DNA of 64,000 nucleotides from Diplonema papillatum (GCA_030068145.1 JAPJBO010000481.1:107766-171765), one strand, 5' to 3'; shown: positions 49,070-60,265, numbered from the stretch's first letter. Notes: generated by a model from the letters alone, not told the origin. Program-made: numbers and translations.

Positions 49070-49157
49070 GGAAAATTTTCCCCCGCGATCCAAGTGCGCA
49101 CCGAGGTGTCCTAAGGGTCGTTTGTTTTACCTAGTAGAATTCCCCTGATAAATCAAT
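49070..49157 (-). repeat. A1 split direct repeat, YR element copy 2
   Basis: 88 bp (ggaaaattttcccccgcgat ... gataaatcaat) identical to the distal part of A2 at about 45117-45204. It forms the 5' end of the element and joins the satellite as aatcaat|aacattttgg. Confidence 0.9.
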
Positions 49158-52100
49158 AACATTTTGGTCCAACATTTTGGTCCAACATTTTGGTTGGTCC
49201 AACATTTTGGTCCAACATTTTGGTCCAACATTTTGGTCCAACATTTTGGTCCAACATTTTGGTCCAACATTTTGGTCCAACATTTTGGTCCAACATTTTG
49301 GTCCAACATTTTGGTCCAACATTTTGGTCCAACATTTTGGTCCAACATTTTGGTCCAACATTTTGGTCCAACATTTTGGTCCAACATTTTGGTCCAACAT
49401 TTTGGTCCAACATTTTGGTCCAACATTTTGGTCCAACATTTTGGTCCAACATTTTGGTCCAACATTTTGGTCCAACATTTTGGTCCAACATTTTGGTCCA
49501 ACATTTTGGTCCAACATTTTGGTCCAACATTTTGGTCCAACATTTTGGTCCAACATTTTGGTCCAACATTTTGGTCCAACATTTTGGTCCAACATTTTGG
49601 TCCAACATTTTGGTCCAACATTTTGGTCCAACATTTTGGTCCAACATTTTGGTCCAACATTTTGGTCCAACATTTTGGTCCAACATTTTGGTCCAACATT
49701 TTGGTCCAACATTTTGGTCCAACATTTTGGTCCAACATTTTGGTCCAACATTTTGGTCCAACATTTTGGTCCAACATTTTGGTCCAACATTTTGGTCCAA
49801 CATTTTGGTCCAACATTTTGGTCCAACATTTTGGTCCAACATTTTGGTCCAACATTTTGGTCCAACATTTTGGTCCAACATTTTGGTCCAACATTTTGGT
49901 CCAACATTTTGGTCCAACATTTTGGTCCAACATTTTGGTCCAACATTTTGGTCCAACATTTTGGTCCAACATTTTGGTCCAACATTTTGGTCCAACATTT
50001 TGGTCCAACATTTTGGTCCAACATTTTGGTCCAACATTTTGGTCCAACATTTTGGTCCAACATTTTGGTCCAACATTTTGGTCCAACATTTTGGTCCAAC
50101 ATTTTGGTCCAACATTTTGGTCCAACATTTTGGTCCAACATTTTGGTCCAACATTTTGGTCCAACATTTTGGTCCAACATTTTGGTCCAACATTTTGGTC
50201 CAACATTTTGGTCCAACATTTTGGTCAACATTTTGGTCCAACATTTTGGTCCAACATTTTGGTCCAACATTTTGGTCCAACATTTTGGTCCAACATTTTG
50301 GTCCAACATTTTGGTCCAACATTTTGGTCCAACATTTTGGTCCAACATTTTGGTCCAACATTTTGGTCCAACATTTTGGTCCAACATTTTGGTCCAACAT
50401 TTTGGTCCAACATTTTGGTCCAACATTTTGGTCCAACATTTTGGTCCAACATTTTGGTCCAACATTTTGGTCCAACATTTTGGTCCAACATTTTGGTCCA
50501 ACATTTTGGTCCAACATTTTGGTCCAACATTTTGGTCCAACATTTTGGTCCAACATTTTGGTCCAACATTTTGGTCCAACATTTTGGTCCAACATTTTGG
50601 TCCAACATTTTGGTCCAACATTTTGGTCCAACATTTTGGTCCAACATTTTGGTCCAACATTTTGGTCCAACATTTTGGTCCAACATTTTGGTCCAACATT
50701 TTGGTCCAACATTTTGGTCCAACATTTTGGTCCAACATTTTGGTCCAACATTTTGGTCCAACATTTTGGTCCAACATTTTGGTCCAACATTTTGGTCCAA
50801 CATTTTGGTCCAACATTTTGGTCCAACATTTTGGTCCAACATTTTGGTCCAACATTTTGGTCCAACATTTTGGTCCAACATTTTGGTCCAACATTTTGGT
50901 CCAACATTTTGGTCCAACATTTTGGTCCAACATTTTGGTCCAACATTTTGGTCCAACATTTTGGTCCAACATTTTGGTCCAACATTTTGGTCCAACATTT
51001 TGGTCCAACATTTTGGTCCAACATTTTGGTCCAACATTTTGGTCCAACATTTTGGTCCAACATTTTGGTCCAACATTTTGGTCCAACATTTTGGTCCAAC
51101 ATTTTGGTCCAACATTTTGGTCCAACATTTTGGTCCAACATTTTGGTCCAACATTTTGGTCCAACATTTTGGTCCAACATTTTGGTCCAACATTTTGGTC
51201 CAACATTTTGGTCCAACATTTTGGTCCAACATTTTGGTCCAACATTTTGGTCCAACATTTTGGTCCAACATTTTGGTCCAACATTTTGGTCCAACATTTT
51301 GGTCCAACATTTTGGTCCAACATTTTGGTCCAACATTTTGGTCCAACATTTTGGTCCAACATTTTGGTCCAACATTTTGGTCCAACATTTTGGTCCAACA
51401 TTTTGGTCCAACATTTTGGTCCAACATTTTGGTCCAACATTTTGGTCCAACATTTTGGTCCAACATTTTGGTCCAACATTTTGGTCCAACATTTTGGTCC
51501 AACATTTTGGTCCAACATTTTGGTCCAACATTTTGGTCCAACATTTTGGTCCAACATTTTGGTCCAACATTTTGGTCCAACATTTTGGTCCAACATTTTG
51601 GTCCAACATTTTGGTCCAACATTTTGGTCCAACATTTTGGTCCAACATTTTGGTCCAACATTTTGGTCCAACATTTTGGTCCAACATTTTGGTCCAACAT
51701 TTTGGTCCAACATTTTGGTCCAACATTTTGGTCCAACATTTTGGTCCAACATTTTGGTCCAACATTTTGGTCCAACATTTTGGTCCAACATTTTGGTCCA
51801 ACATTTTGGTCCAACATTTTGGTCCAACATTTTGGTCCAACATTTTGGTCCAACATTTTGGTCCAACATTTTGGTCCAACATTTTGGTCCAACATTTTGG
51901 TCCAACATTTTGGTCCAACATTTTGGTCCAACATTTTGGTCCAACATTTTGGTCCAACATTTTGGTCCAACATTTTGGTCCAACATTTTGGTCCAACATT
52001 TTGGTCCAACATTTTGGTCCAACATTTTGGTCCAACATTTTGGTCCAACATTTTGGTCCAACATTTTGGTCCAACATTTTGGTCCAACATTTTGGTCCAA

Positions 52101-53567
52101 CATTTTGGTCCAACATTTTGGTCCAACATTTTGGTCCAACATTTTGGTCCAACATTTTGGTCCAACATTTTGGTCCAACATTTTGGTCCAACATTTTGGT
52201 CCAACATTTTGGTCCAACATTTTGGTCCAACATTTTGGTCCAACATTTTGGTCCAACATTTTGGTCCAACATTTTGGTCCAACATTTTGGTCCAACATTT
52301 TGGTCCAACATTTTGGTCCAACATTTTGGTCCAACATTTTGGTCCAACATTTTGGTCCAACATTTTGGTCCAACATTTTGGTCCAACATTTTGGTCCAAC
52401 ATTTTGGTCCAACATTTTGGTCCAACATTTTGGTCCAACATTTTGGTCCAACATTTTGGTCCAACATTTTGGTCCAACATTTTGGTCCAACATTTTGGTC
52501 CAACATTTTGGTCCAACATTTTGGTCCAACATTTTGGTCCAACATTTTGGTCCAACATTTTGGTCCAACATTTTGGTCCAACATTTTGGTCCAACATTTT
52601 GGTCCAACATTTTGGTCCAACATTTTGGTCCAACATTTTGGTCCAACATTTTGGTCCAACATTTTGGTCCAACATTTTGGTCCAACATTTTGGTCCAACA
52701 TTTTGGTCCAACATTTTGGTCCAACATTTTGGTCCAACATTTTGGTCCAACATTTTGGTCCAACATTTTGGTCCAACATTTTGGTCCAACATTTTGGTCC
52801 AACATTTTGGTCCAACATTTTGGTCCAACATTTTGGTCCAACATTTTGGTCCAACATTTTGGTCCAACATTTTGGTCCAACATTTTGGTCCAACATTTTG
52901 GTCCAACATTTTGGTCCAACATTTTGGTCCAACATTTTGGTCCAACATTTTGGTCCAACATTTTGGTCCAACATTTTGGTCCAACATTTTGGTCCAACAT
53001 TTTGGTCCAACATTTTGGTCCAACATTTTGGTCCAACATTTTGGTCCAACATTTTGGTCCAACATTTTGGTCCAACATTTTGGTCCAACATTTTGGTCCA
53101 ACATTTTGGTCCAACATTTTGGTCCAACATTTTGGTCCAACATTTTGGTCCAACATTTTGGTCCAACATTTTGGTCCAACATTTTGGTCCAACATTTTGG
53201 TCCAACATTTTGGTCCAACATTTTGGTCCAACATTTTGGTCCAACATTTTGGTCCAACATTTTGGTCCAACATTTTGGTCCAACATTTTGGTCCAACATT
53301 TTGGTCCAACATTTTGGTCCAACATTTTGGTCCAACATTTTGGTCCAACATTTTGGTCCAACATTTTGGTCCAACATTTTGGTCCAACATTTTGGTCCAA
53401 CATTTTGGTCCAACATTTTGGTCCAACATTTTGGTCCAACATTTTGGTCCAACATTTTGGTCCAACATTTTGGTCCAACATTTTGGTCCAACATTTTGGT
53501 CCAACATTTTGGTCCAACATTTTGGTCCAACATTTTGGTCCAACATTTTGGTCCAACATTTTGGTCC
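49158..53567 (+). repeat. 13-bp satellite, ~339 units (4.4 kb)
   Basis: 339 copies of aacattttggtcc, almost without variation. The only irregularities seen are a 4-bp insertion near 49191 and a 1-bp deletion near 50225. The unit contains the 9-bp palindrome ttggtccaa. Because 13 is not a multiple of three and no reading of the unit contains a stop, all six frames stay open for more than 1100 codons. These are not genes. Such homogeneity means recent expansion. The true length may differ from the assembly. Confidence 0.98.
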
Positions 53568-53585
53568 AACAAAACGTCGGAAAAC

Positions 53586-53657
53586 GGGCTCAGCAGGGAA
53601 TCGAACCCTGGACCTCTCGCACCCAAAGCGAGAATCATGCCACTAGACCACTAAGCC
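53586..53657 (-). tRNA. tRNA-Pro(UGG)
   Basis: 72 nt on the minus strand. The acceptor stem GGCTTAG/CTGAGCC pairs fully (one G-U) with discriminator C. The D arm contains TGGTCTAGTGG (box A). The anticodon stem CTCGC/GCGAG holds the loop TTTGGGT with anticodon TGG. The T arm has GGTTCGATTCC (box B). A TTTT run follows 2 bases after the 3' end. The gene has no intron and no encoded CCA. It lies between the 13-bp satellite (18 bases from its 3' end) and the A-tail of a LINE (15 bases from its 5' end). Confidence 0.95.
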
Positions 53658-53681
53658 TCCAAAAAAAAAAAATTTTTTTTT

Positions 53682-54352
53682 GCATCAGGCACCTTCCTTT
53701 CCACCGGCCCAACGGACCGCGATTCTAAGAAAAGAACAGCCGCTCTGTGAGCCGGTTTCGAGGTTAGGCCGGCTGTACTGGGCCGCTTGTTTGCCGGTTT
53801 GGGTGAAAGCAGAAAGAAAAGAGTGATTGCTTGATTGTACGTTTTTCGCTCGGTGGCTTCCCTGCGCCCACTAGATTCAGTTGAGCGGAGGTTCCATCAT
53901 TGCATGTCTTCAAGTTCTTGAACTTCGGCGTACTTATGTAGGTGGTTGCGTGTCTGTGGGTGCTTGTGGGTGGCTCCTTCCGCGGGTGGGCTTTTCTAGG
54001 TTGCCGCCAGCACCTGCGCGGCTTCTCCCCATCGGGGCCTGTACGGCCGGGTGACGAATCCGTGGTGCCGCCGCGGCAAAAGAATACTGTTTGGTTGTTT
54101 GGTGACAGTGGTTCTCACCAGCCTCCCCGGCCTTGTTTCCGACACAGTTGTTAGTCGTTTGGTGAGGAGTGGGCATTCCTTCAGCTCGAAGTAACAACCG
54201 GTTCACTGTTGTCGCCCTGGCTGGCGGCTGTGTTTGTGGTTGCCGGTCACCGGTCTGGCGTTCCGGGTTCTCGTCCGTCGGTGTGGGGTTGTTACTTCGA
54301 TAAGCGGCTCACTCCGTGACTCTATCACGGGGCTGTGCGGGGCCTTGGTAGA
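53682..54352 (-). other. 3' untranslated region of the large LINE
   Basis: No domain is present in either strand. Continuity with the LINE is inferred from the hAT target duplication (ggtgggag), which places this sequence directly downstream of the LINE stop before insertion, and from the A-tail at its far end. Confidence 0.65.
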
Positions 54353-54360
54353 GGTGGGAG

Positions 54361-54909
54361 CAGCACTGTGCACCCACAACTTTCCCACAATGTGGGCAGA
54401 ATAGCCACAACATTTACCCACAAAGTATTGTGGCTATTGTGGCTAGAATCTTTTTCATTGTGGTTCAGTGAAGATGGTCCAGAAAACAGCATTTCCAGGA
54501 CAAAGACATGTTTATCCCACGTTTTTCGATGACGTATCGTGTGTTTGAGCCACGTCCTGCTTGAGCCAGGTCCTGAACGAGGTGTGGGCCACTGACTATA
54601 ATCGATTATGATGTATGATATGCCTTACCCCACTCATACACCAGGTTGTAACACCAAGCAAAATGGCAAGCGCACAATGCTGCTGCATTAACTGCAAGAC
54701 AAGAATGGAGATGCTGGATGTTAGCTACAAGAGGGCGGCGAAAGATGTCGGAGGCTTCGAATGCGACGTTTGTGGGTACAAAAACGGCACCCGCAATCGG
54801 CGCCAACGTATCGGATGCAAGGCCTGTGACTTCGACCTGTGCTCGAAGTGTGGCAACAGCTGGGTGTTGAAGAAGCTCCTTCAGCCCTCGAGCAGTGGTG
54901 CACAGCAGG
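54361..54909 (+). repeat. 549-bp direct duplication of the hAT left end
   Basis: The terminal repeat, leader and the first ~80 transposase codons are present twice in tandem (54361-54909 and from 54910), with about one base difference (tgatg/tatg near 54610 and 55159). The first copy stops abruptly at cacagcagg. Because the target duplication fits the outermost ends, the duplication arose within or with the element. Confidence 0.9.
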
Positions 54910-55211
54910 CAGCACTGTGCACCCACAACTTTCCCACAATGTGGGCAGAATAGCCACAACATTTACCCACAAAGTATTGTGGCTATTGTGGCTAGAATCT
55001 TTTTCATTGTGGTTCAGTGAAGATGGTCCAGAAAACAGCATTTCCAGGACAAAGACATGTTTATCCCACGTTTTTCGATGACGTATCGTGTGTTTGAGCC
55101 ACGTCCTGCTTGAGCCAGGTCCTGAACGAGGTGTGGGCCACTGACTATAATCGATTATTATGTATGATATGCCTTACCCCACTCATACACCAGGTTGTAA
55201 CACCAAGCAAA

Positions 55212-58200
55212 ATGGCAAGCGCACAATGCTGCTGCATTAACTGCAAGACAAGAATGGAGATGCTGGATGTTAGCTACAAGAGGGCGGCGAAAGATGTCGG
55301 AGGCTTCGAATGCGACGTTTGTGGGTACAAAAACGGCACCCGCAATCGGCGCCAACGTATCGGATGCAAGGGGCCAAAACCCATTACAGTATGTTATCCA
55401 AACTTTGAACGAATTACAGTATGGTCCGAACTTTGAACCCATTACGGTATGTCAATCCAAACTTTGAACCCATTACGGTATGGATTTTCAAACTTTGAAC
55501 GAATTACGGTAGGTTCCAAACTTTGAAACCCATTACGGTATGGTCCCAAACTTTGAACCCATTACGGTATGGTTTTCAAACTTTGAACCCATTACGGTAT
55601 GGTTTTCAAACTTTGAACCCATTACGGTGAGGTTCCAAATTTGAACCAATTCCGGCATGATTTCTAAACTTTGACTCTCAAGTTTGAGCATTTCGGTGTC
55701 ACTGTCAGGTTATAAGCCCAACACCAACGAGATACGTAGAAGCGGACGTGGAGAGAGATCATAGATGTGAAGTTGGCGTCGATGGATCCAGTTTGTGTCT
55801 TTTGGCACATGCTCGAGGTTGGCTGCTTGCTTTGGACCTCTCGATTTCTGAAGGACCTCGCACAGATGCATCCCCAGGGGAAGTGCTCGGGTTTGAAGAA
55901 GAGTCGGTGCATGGCAACCACCATTGCGGCGCACTCGCCCCCGATCCGCCCACCCCGGGGTCCGGTCCAATGCCTTCCTTCCCTGTCCAGCAGGTCGGAC
56001 GGCGGTCCGGGCCCTCCGTCACTCGTCATCAGACTTCATGGGAGGAGGTCCCGACGAGTCCACTTCCGATTCGGCTTGTCCGATTCACGCTCGAGTCGAC
56101 CCTGTGGCTGAAACGCCGCTGCTACTTCCGGATCCAGTGACGGCCTGCCGCTCGCGGAGTCAGAGTCGCGGACTCAGACCGACTGCGAAGTATCAAATGC
56201 TGCTCGAAAACTGCTCCCTCTGTACGGGGGCAGAATCCCACGGTTGATTAGCATGGAAAAACAGTTGTGTTCGAAGACCACGTTCTGCCGCGAACCTGCA
56301 TTTTGAGCTTGACGCTTTGAATACAACGGGCGCTCGTTGTATTTAGCCCCCCCCCTGTAATGGGCCGTCGGTGGTTATTCCTCTCCTACGCTGTCGGTAG
56401 GGATCCTGCTTTCGCAACAGGGAGAAGAGTACTCCACTGAGCTTCCGAGGTCGCCGTACTACAGTAGGGGCAGTGCCTGCCAACTTTCACTGCTGATCAT
56501 GAAGTTTACCCTTCCTCCTCCTCATCTCTCTCTTTTTGCCTTCCTGTTGACGCAAGTGATGGACAGAATCATCTGCGAATGGCGCGAACGTTCCAAAGCT
56601 TCCCAAAATGCGTCCACAATGATCAGGTTTACCTTTCGTTTCTGATTGTGAACTTTGTTCTTAAATTTGTCGCAACGGTGCGGCTAAGTGGCAAGCAGCT
56701 CGATGAGCATGACTCTTCTTCCGGTCCAATCACAATCCGGACGTGGCCGTAGGTTTCAGTGCCTGCTGATCACGAGGTTTACTACAGCTGTAGCAACAGC
56801 ACACAGCCGCTCGGCCAGCATGAGCCGTAGTGACGGTAGTCTAACGCCGCATCTTTGCGTTGAACGTGGATTTCGGAGGTCGCCGAATTGGAGATGAAAG
56901 TGAATCTGTTGCTACTGCGGTGCAGAAGGATGATGACTTAGGATCGGCCTACTGAAGACATGGTAGCTGCAACCATCACCCGTCCGCCTTAGAGTCTGAC
57001 TGATCGACCACTGACGTGGCACTGTAGAGTCACCACAGAAGATGAATTTGTCGCCCAATTACACTGCGTTGTTAACAACTTGCAGACCTCGACTGACAAC
57101 GGTACCGAAATTGGGCTCAAATTTTACACTTACCGGAATTCGTTCAAAGTTTGAAAACCATACCGTAATGGGTTCAAAGTTTGAAAACCATACCGTAATG
57201 GGTTTCAAAGTTTGGAACCTACCGTAATTCGTTCAAAGTTTGGAAAACCATACCGTAATGGGTTCAAAGTTTGGCACCATACCGTAATGGGTTCAAAGTT
57301 TGGATCATGTACCGTAATGGGTTCAAAGTTTGGATAACATACTGTAATGGGTTTTGGCCCCGGATGCAAGGCCTGTGACTTCGACCTGTGCTCGAAGTGT
57401 GGCAACAGCTGGGTGTTGAAGAAGCTCCTTCAGCCCTCGAGCAGTGGTGCACAGCAGGCTGATGCGCCCCAGGCCACAAACAGCGGCACAACACAGGCCA
57501 GCGGTGGTGCAACTTCAGAACCTTTGGCACAGCAAGTTGCTGAGCAACCCATCACTGCTGAAAACATCCCTGCCGACCAGCCTTCACCTGCCGCAGATCC
57601 AGCACCAAACTTTGGTCCAAAGGGGTTTCCTGCAGGCACAGTGCTCGGGAACCTCACACAAGACGGACTTGCACGACCAGACGATCCGCGTTACACTAGT
57701 GCATCAAGCAAGACATGGGACTTCCATGTCTACTTTCAGGTTCTCGAAGACGGGCTAGCCATGTGTCGTTTGGAAGGGTGCACACACATGCCAAAGATGC
57801 GCAACGAGAAGGGAACACCAAAACGCCACTACGATACGTACCACAACCACGAGGCGATTGAGGCAGCAAAGCGAGGCATCCGGGAGAGGGCTGAAGAGAG
57901 AAAGAGAAAAGCGGAAGCAGCAGCAAACGAGAAGGCGAGCACCGCGAAGCAGCGTCGCATTGCTGTTTCGCCAACAGTGCGGGGGTTGCCACTGGATGAG
58001 CATGTTGTCTTCACGTTTGCCAAGCACCACCTCCCGTTCCACATCATTGAGTCGCCGGACTTTCGTTCTCTGCTCAAGGCAGATGTCATCATGACGAGAC
58101 GCGAACTCAGCCAGAAGACAGCGCTGCTTGCAGAGAAGCTCATGACAGAGCTCTTCGCCTCACTTGCCGGGGAAGATGTCTGCCTCCTCGTGGATGCGGC

Positions 58201-59683
58201 AACGAAATGCCGCAGAACATTTCTTGGTGTGTCCCTCGCCTGTGGAAACACAGTGTATCACTACGGTGATATAGAGGTGAAGTGTTCAATGACTGCTGCA
58301 GCTATCGCTGGATGCCTGGACAAGATTCTGGATACACTCACCGAAGGGGGGATCACCGTTGTTGGTGCTGTGGCGGACAACGCAGCGGCGATGCAGAGCG
58401 CACTGGACCAGCTGGGGGACGAAAGTGAATCGGACGAGTCGGAAGCAGAGCAAGACGCAGACGGGATGCCTGCCGAGGATGCGCTGAATGCGACAAGAGA
58501 GCACCTTGCTTATCGTGGGCTCCTCGTCTTTCGGTGTGGGGCCCACAGCCTCCAGCTTGTCCTCAAGGACATCTTCGACATCGACCGCTTCTCAGCGTTC
58601 AAGAAAAGATTCCTTGTCGAAAACGAAAAGTACGTGCACAAGGAGGGGGCAGAACAACTGAAGGCAGCCCAGGCAGAAGCTCAGGTTCCTAACACTCAGA
58701 TCAAAGGACTTCGTTGCTTCACCACTGTGAGATGGAACAGTATGTACGATGCCATGCTTCGCCAGAAAGAGCTCAGTGCCCACATCGAAACTGTGTCGGG
58801 AGACGGCACCAACTGGGAACGATACTGGTCCGACCTTAACCAGTTGATCGACATCTGTGCCCCATTTGCCATTGCCACAGATGTTGTCCAATCGGACCGA
58901 ATGACTTTGGAGGGACTTCTTGGGGTGCTCGCCTTCCTGGACCAGCATGCTGCAAAGATGCGAAAAGGAAACCTTCGAGCGAAGGAAGCTTCGGAAATCT
59001 GGGAGACCAGGAAGGAGCGTCACTTCACATCTGCTGCCACCTCTCTTTTCAGCACCCTGAACCCAAAGGAAAACCACGGGGATTGGTCCCGGCGACACCA
59101 CAGAAATTCTTTGGATGAAGTGCTCAAGCACGTTGTTCCCTATGCCGACCGGAAGAAGAAGTCCCTTGGGACCTTCAAAGATCGCGAGAGCCAGGTAACC
59201 ACCGAACTTACAACGTTCTGGAACCACGGGGTTGTTCCTGCTTGCGCAGGCTCGTTCCTCAAATACTGGAGCACCCACACACGCCGCCTTGACTTCCCCG
59301 TGTTGAGTTCCTTTGCCATTGCACTTGCCAACTGCACAACAACCGAGGCTGCGGTAGAACGGAACTTCAAGGTCCTCTCGCGGCAGTTAACGAAGCACCG
59401 CGCATCCTTAAAGTCGCAAAAAGCATCTTCTTTGGCGATCATCGCGATTAACTATCCGAAGCTTGCTGCCGACCACTTTGCACCCGAATCTGAGAAGAAG
59501 GCAGCCACAGAAAAAAGAATGTTCACACGCCTTGCCATGCGGCTGTCCGAAGAGCAAAAGAGTTGCATTGCCCCGTGGTTCTCACTCAGCCCGCAGGGTA
59601 CAAATGCCAGTCCACCCCAGAGTCAGACATCTTCTTCCAATGATGTATCACCGCCTAACAATGTTGCCCGGGCTCTTTACTGA
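55212..59683 (+). pseudogene. hAT transposase, split by a foldback-like insertion
   Basis: The coding sequence runs from the ATG at 55212 to 55361 and continues in phase at 57362-59683 (stop TGA). Removing the insert and one 8-bp duplication leaves about 823 codons. The N-terminus has Cys pairs with a ZZ-like pattern (FECDVCGYK, later CKACDFDLCSKCG), cut by the insertion. A BED-type finger follows (C-x4-C and H-x4-H around 57765-57845). The RNase H-like core shows DAATKCRRTF (~58196), VADNAAAMQSAL (~58373), RCGAHSLQLVLKD (~58535) and RWNSMYDAM (~58731). The C-terminal dimerisation segment is TEAAVERNFKVLSRQLTKHR (~59344). Apart from the insertion no disruption is seen. Confidence 0.9.
55370..57361. 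mobile_element. foldback-like element with 8-bp target duplication
   Basis: Ends ggggccaaaacccattac (55370) and its inverse (to 57361) are perfect, flanked by GGATGCAA at 55362-55369 and 57362-57369. The empty site is preserved in the duplicated hAT end near 54820, which proves the insertion. Both ends are arrays of about 27-bp units (ttcaaactttgaacccattacggtatgg type) covering 55374-55680 and inverted 57110-57357. The 1.4-kb interior has no recognisable gene. An 8-bp duplication fits hAT and some other DDE groups, while the GGGGCC end is unlike the hAT elements here. Superfamily undetermined. Confidence 0.92.
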
Positions 59684-60167
59684 GTCATAATTACTGGCAA
59701 TCACACCCATCCAAAATCCCCCTGTTCTCATTATGAATATCTCTTGCATAAACTCAGTGAAGTACCTCTCCTCCGCCAGACTGCTGCTTGCCAGTGCCCT
59801 GGCAGGGGTGAGGGGTGGTGCTTACCACCTCGAATGTATCAGCTCTGTTCCCCTTACTTCTGGTGAAGCTCCGAACTTCACTCTAATTCCTCTCTGTTCT
59901 CGATCTGAATTCGCCAAGAAAGCCCAAAAAAATGTTCTTCAGTTCCCTCACCAACTTTTCTACAGTAAGCACAGCACCCCAGGAGGATGCCGCCAGTACC
60001 CCAGTCAGGGTGGCCCCAGGCTGACAAGCACACAGAGACATACCAGATAGTCCAAACACAGGTGGGGACACGAGAACAACACGATACATCATCGAAAAAC
60101 GTATGTATAATTGTGTTGTGTTGGTGTCCAGAAAACGCTGTTTTCTGGACCAGTTCCACGGGGCCAC

Positions 60168-60265
60168 AATAAAAAAGATTCTAGCCACAATAGCCACAAT
60201 ACTTTGTGGGTAAATGTTGTGGCTATTCTGCCCACATTGTGGGAAAGTTGTGGGTGCACAGTGCT
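60168..60265 (-). repeat. right terminal inverted repeat of the 5.9-kb hAT
   Basis: Inverse of 54361-54457 with very few differences. Internally it repeats gtggctatt and contains several short palindromes (ccacaatgtgg). Confidence 0.92.

Larger units (their letters stand above)
44827..49157 (-). mobile_element. YR retrotransposon copy 2, complete (4331 bp)
   Basis: Minus strand, A1 at 49157-49070, then Gag, recombinase, RT-RNase H, B1 (45336-45205), A2 (45204-44959) and B2 (44958-44827). A1 shares 88 bp with the proximal part of A2. Both flanks are 13-bp satellite, and joining the flanks across the element restores an uninterrupted unit, so no target duplication was made. No methyltransferase-like domain was seen. 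Ngaro/PAT-like termini with an RT-RNase H plus YR gene set define the order. The exact family is open. Confidence 0.9.
54361..60265 (+). mobile_element. hAT transposon, 5905 bp, with nested insertion
   Basis: Left end CAGCACTGTGCACCC at 54361, inverted right end to 60265. The duplication ggtgggag is at 54353-54360 and 60266-60273 (7 bp if the final G is given to the element). Inverted terminal repeats of about 97 bp are nearly identical, with weaker similarity for about 45 more. The element carries an hAT transposase gene, a direct duplication of its first 549 bp (54361-54909 repeated from 54910), and a 1992-bp foreign element at 55370-57361. It is inserted in the 3' region of the minus-strand LINE, so it is younger than that LINE. 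Confidence 0.92.

Noticed and set aside
38772-49157. LTR retrotransposon of Gypsy or Copia type
   Set aside because: No LTRs, protease or DDE integrase. A tyrosine recombinase and split direct repeats are present instead.
49158-53567. CRISPR array
   Set aside because: The 13-bp units are contiguous with no spacers, and the genome is eukaryotic.
49127-53728. Open frames of 1100-1512 codons on both strands
   Set aside because: They are readings of the 13-bp satellite, whose unit has no stop in any phase. The residue repeat has period 13 in all six frames. Not genes.
55370-57361. Large intron in the hAT transposase gene
   Set aside because: Perfect inverted ends plus an 8-bp duplication, together with an uninterrupted duplicate of the site upstream, show a transposon insertion.
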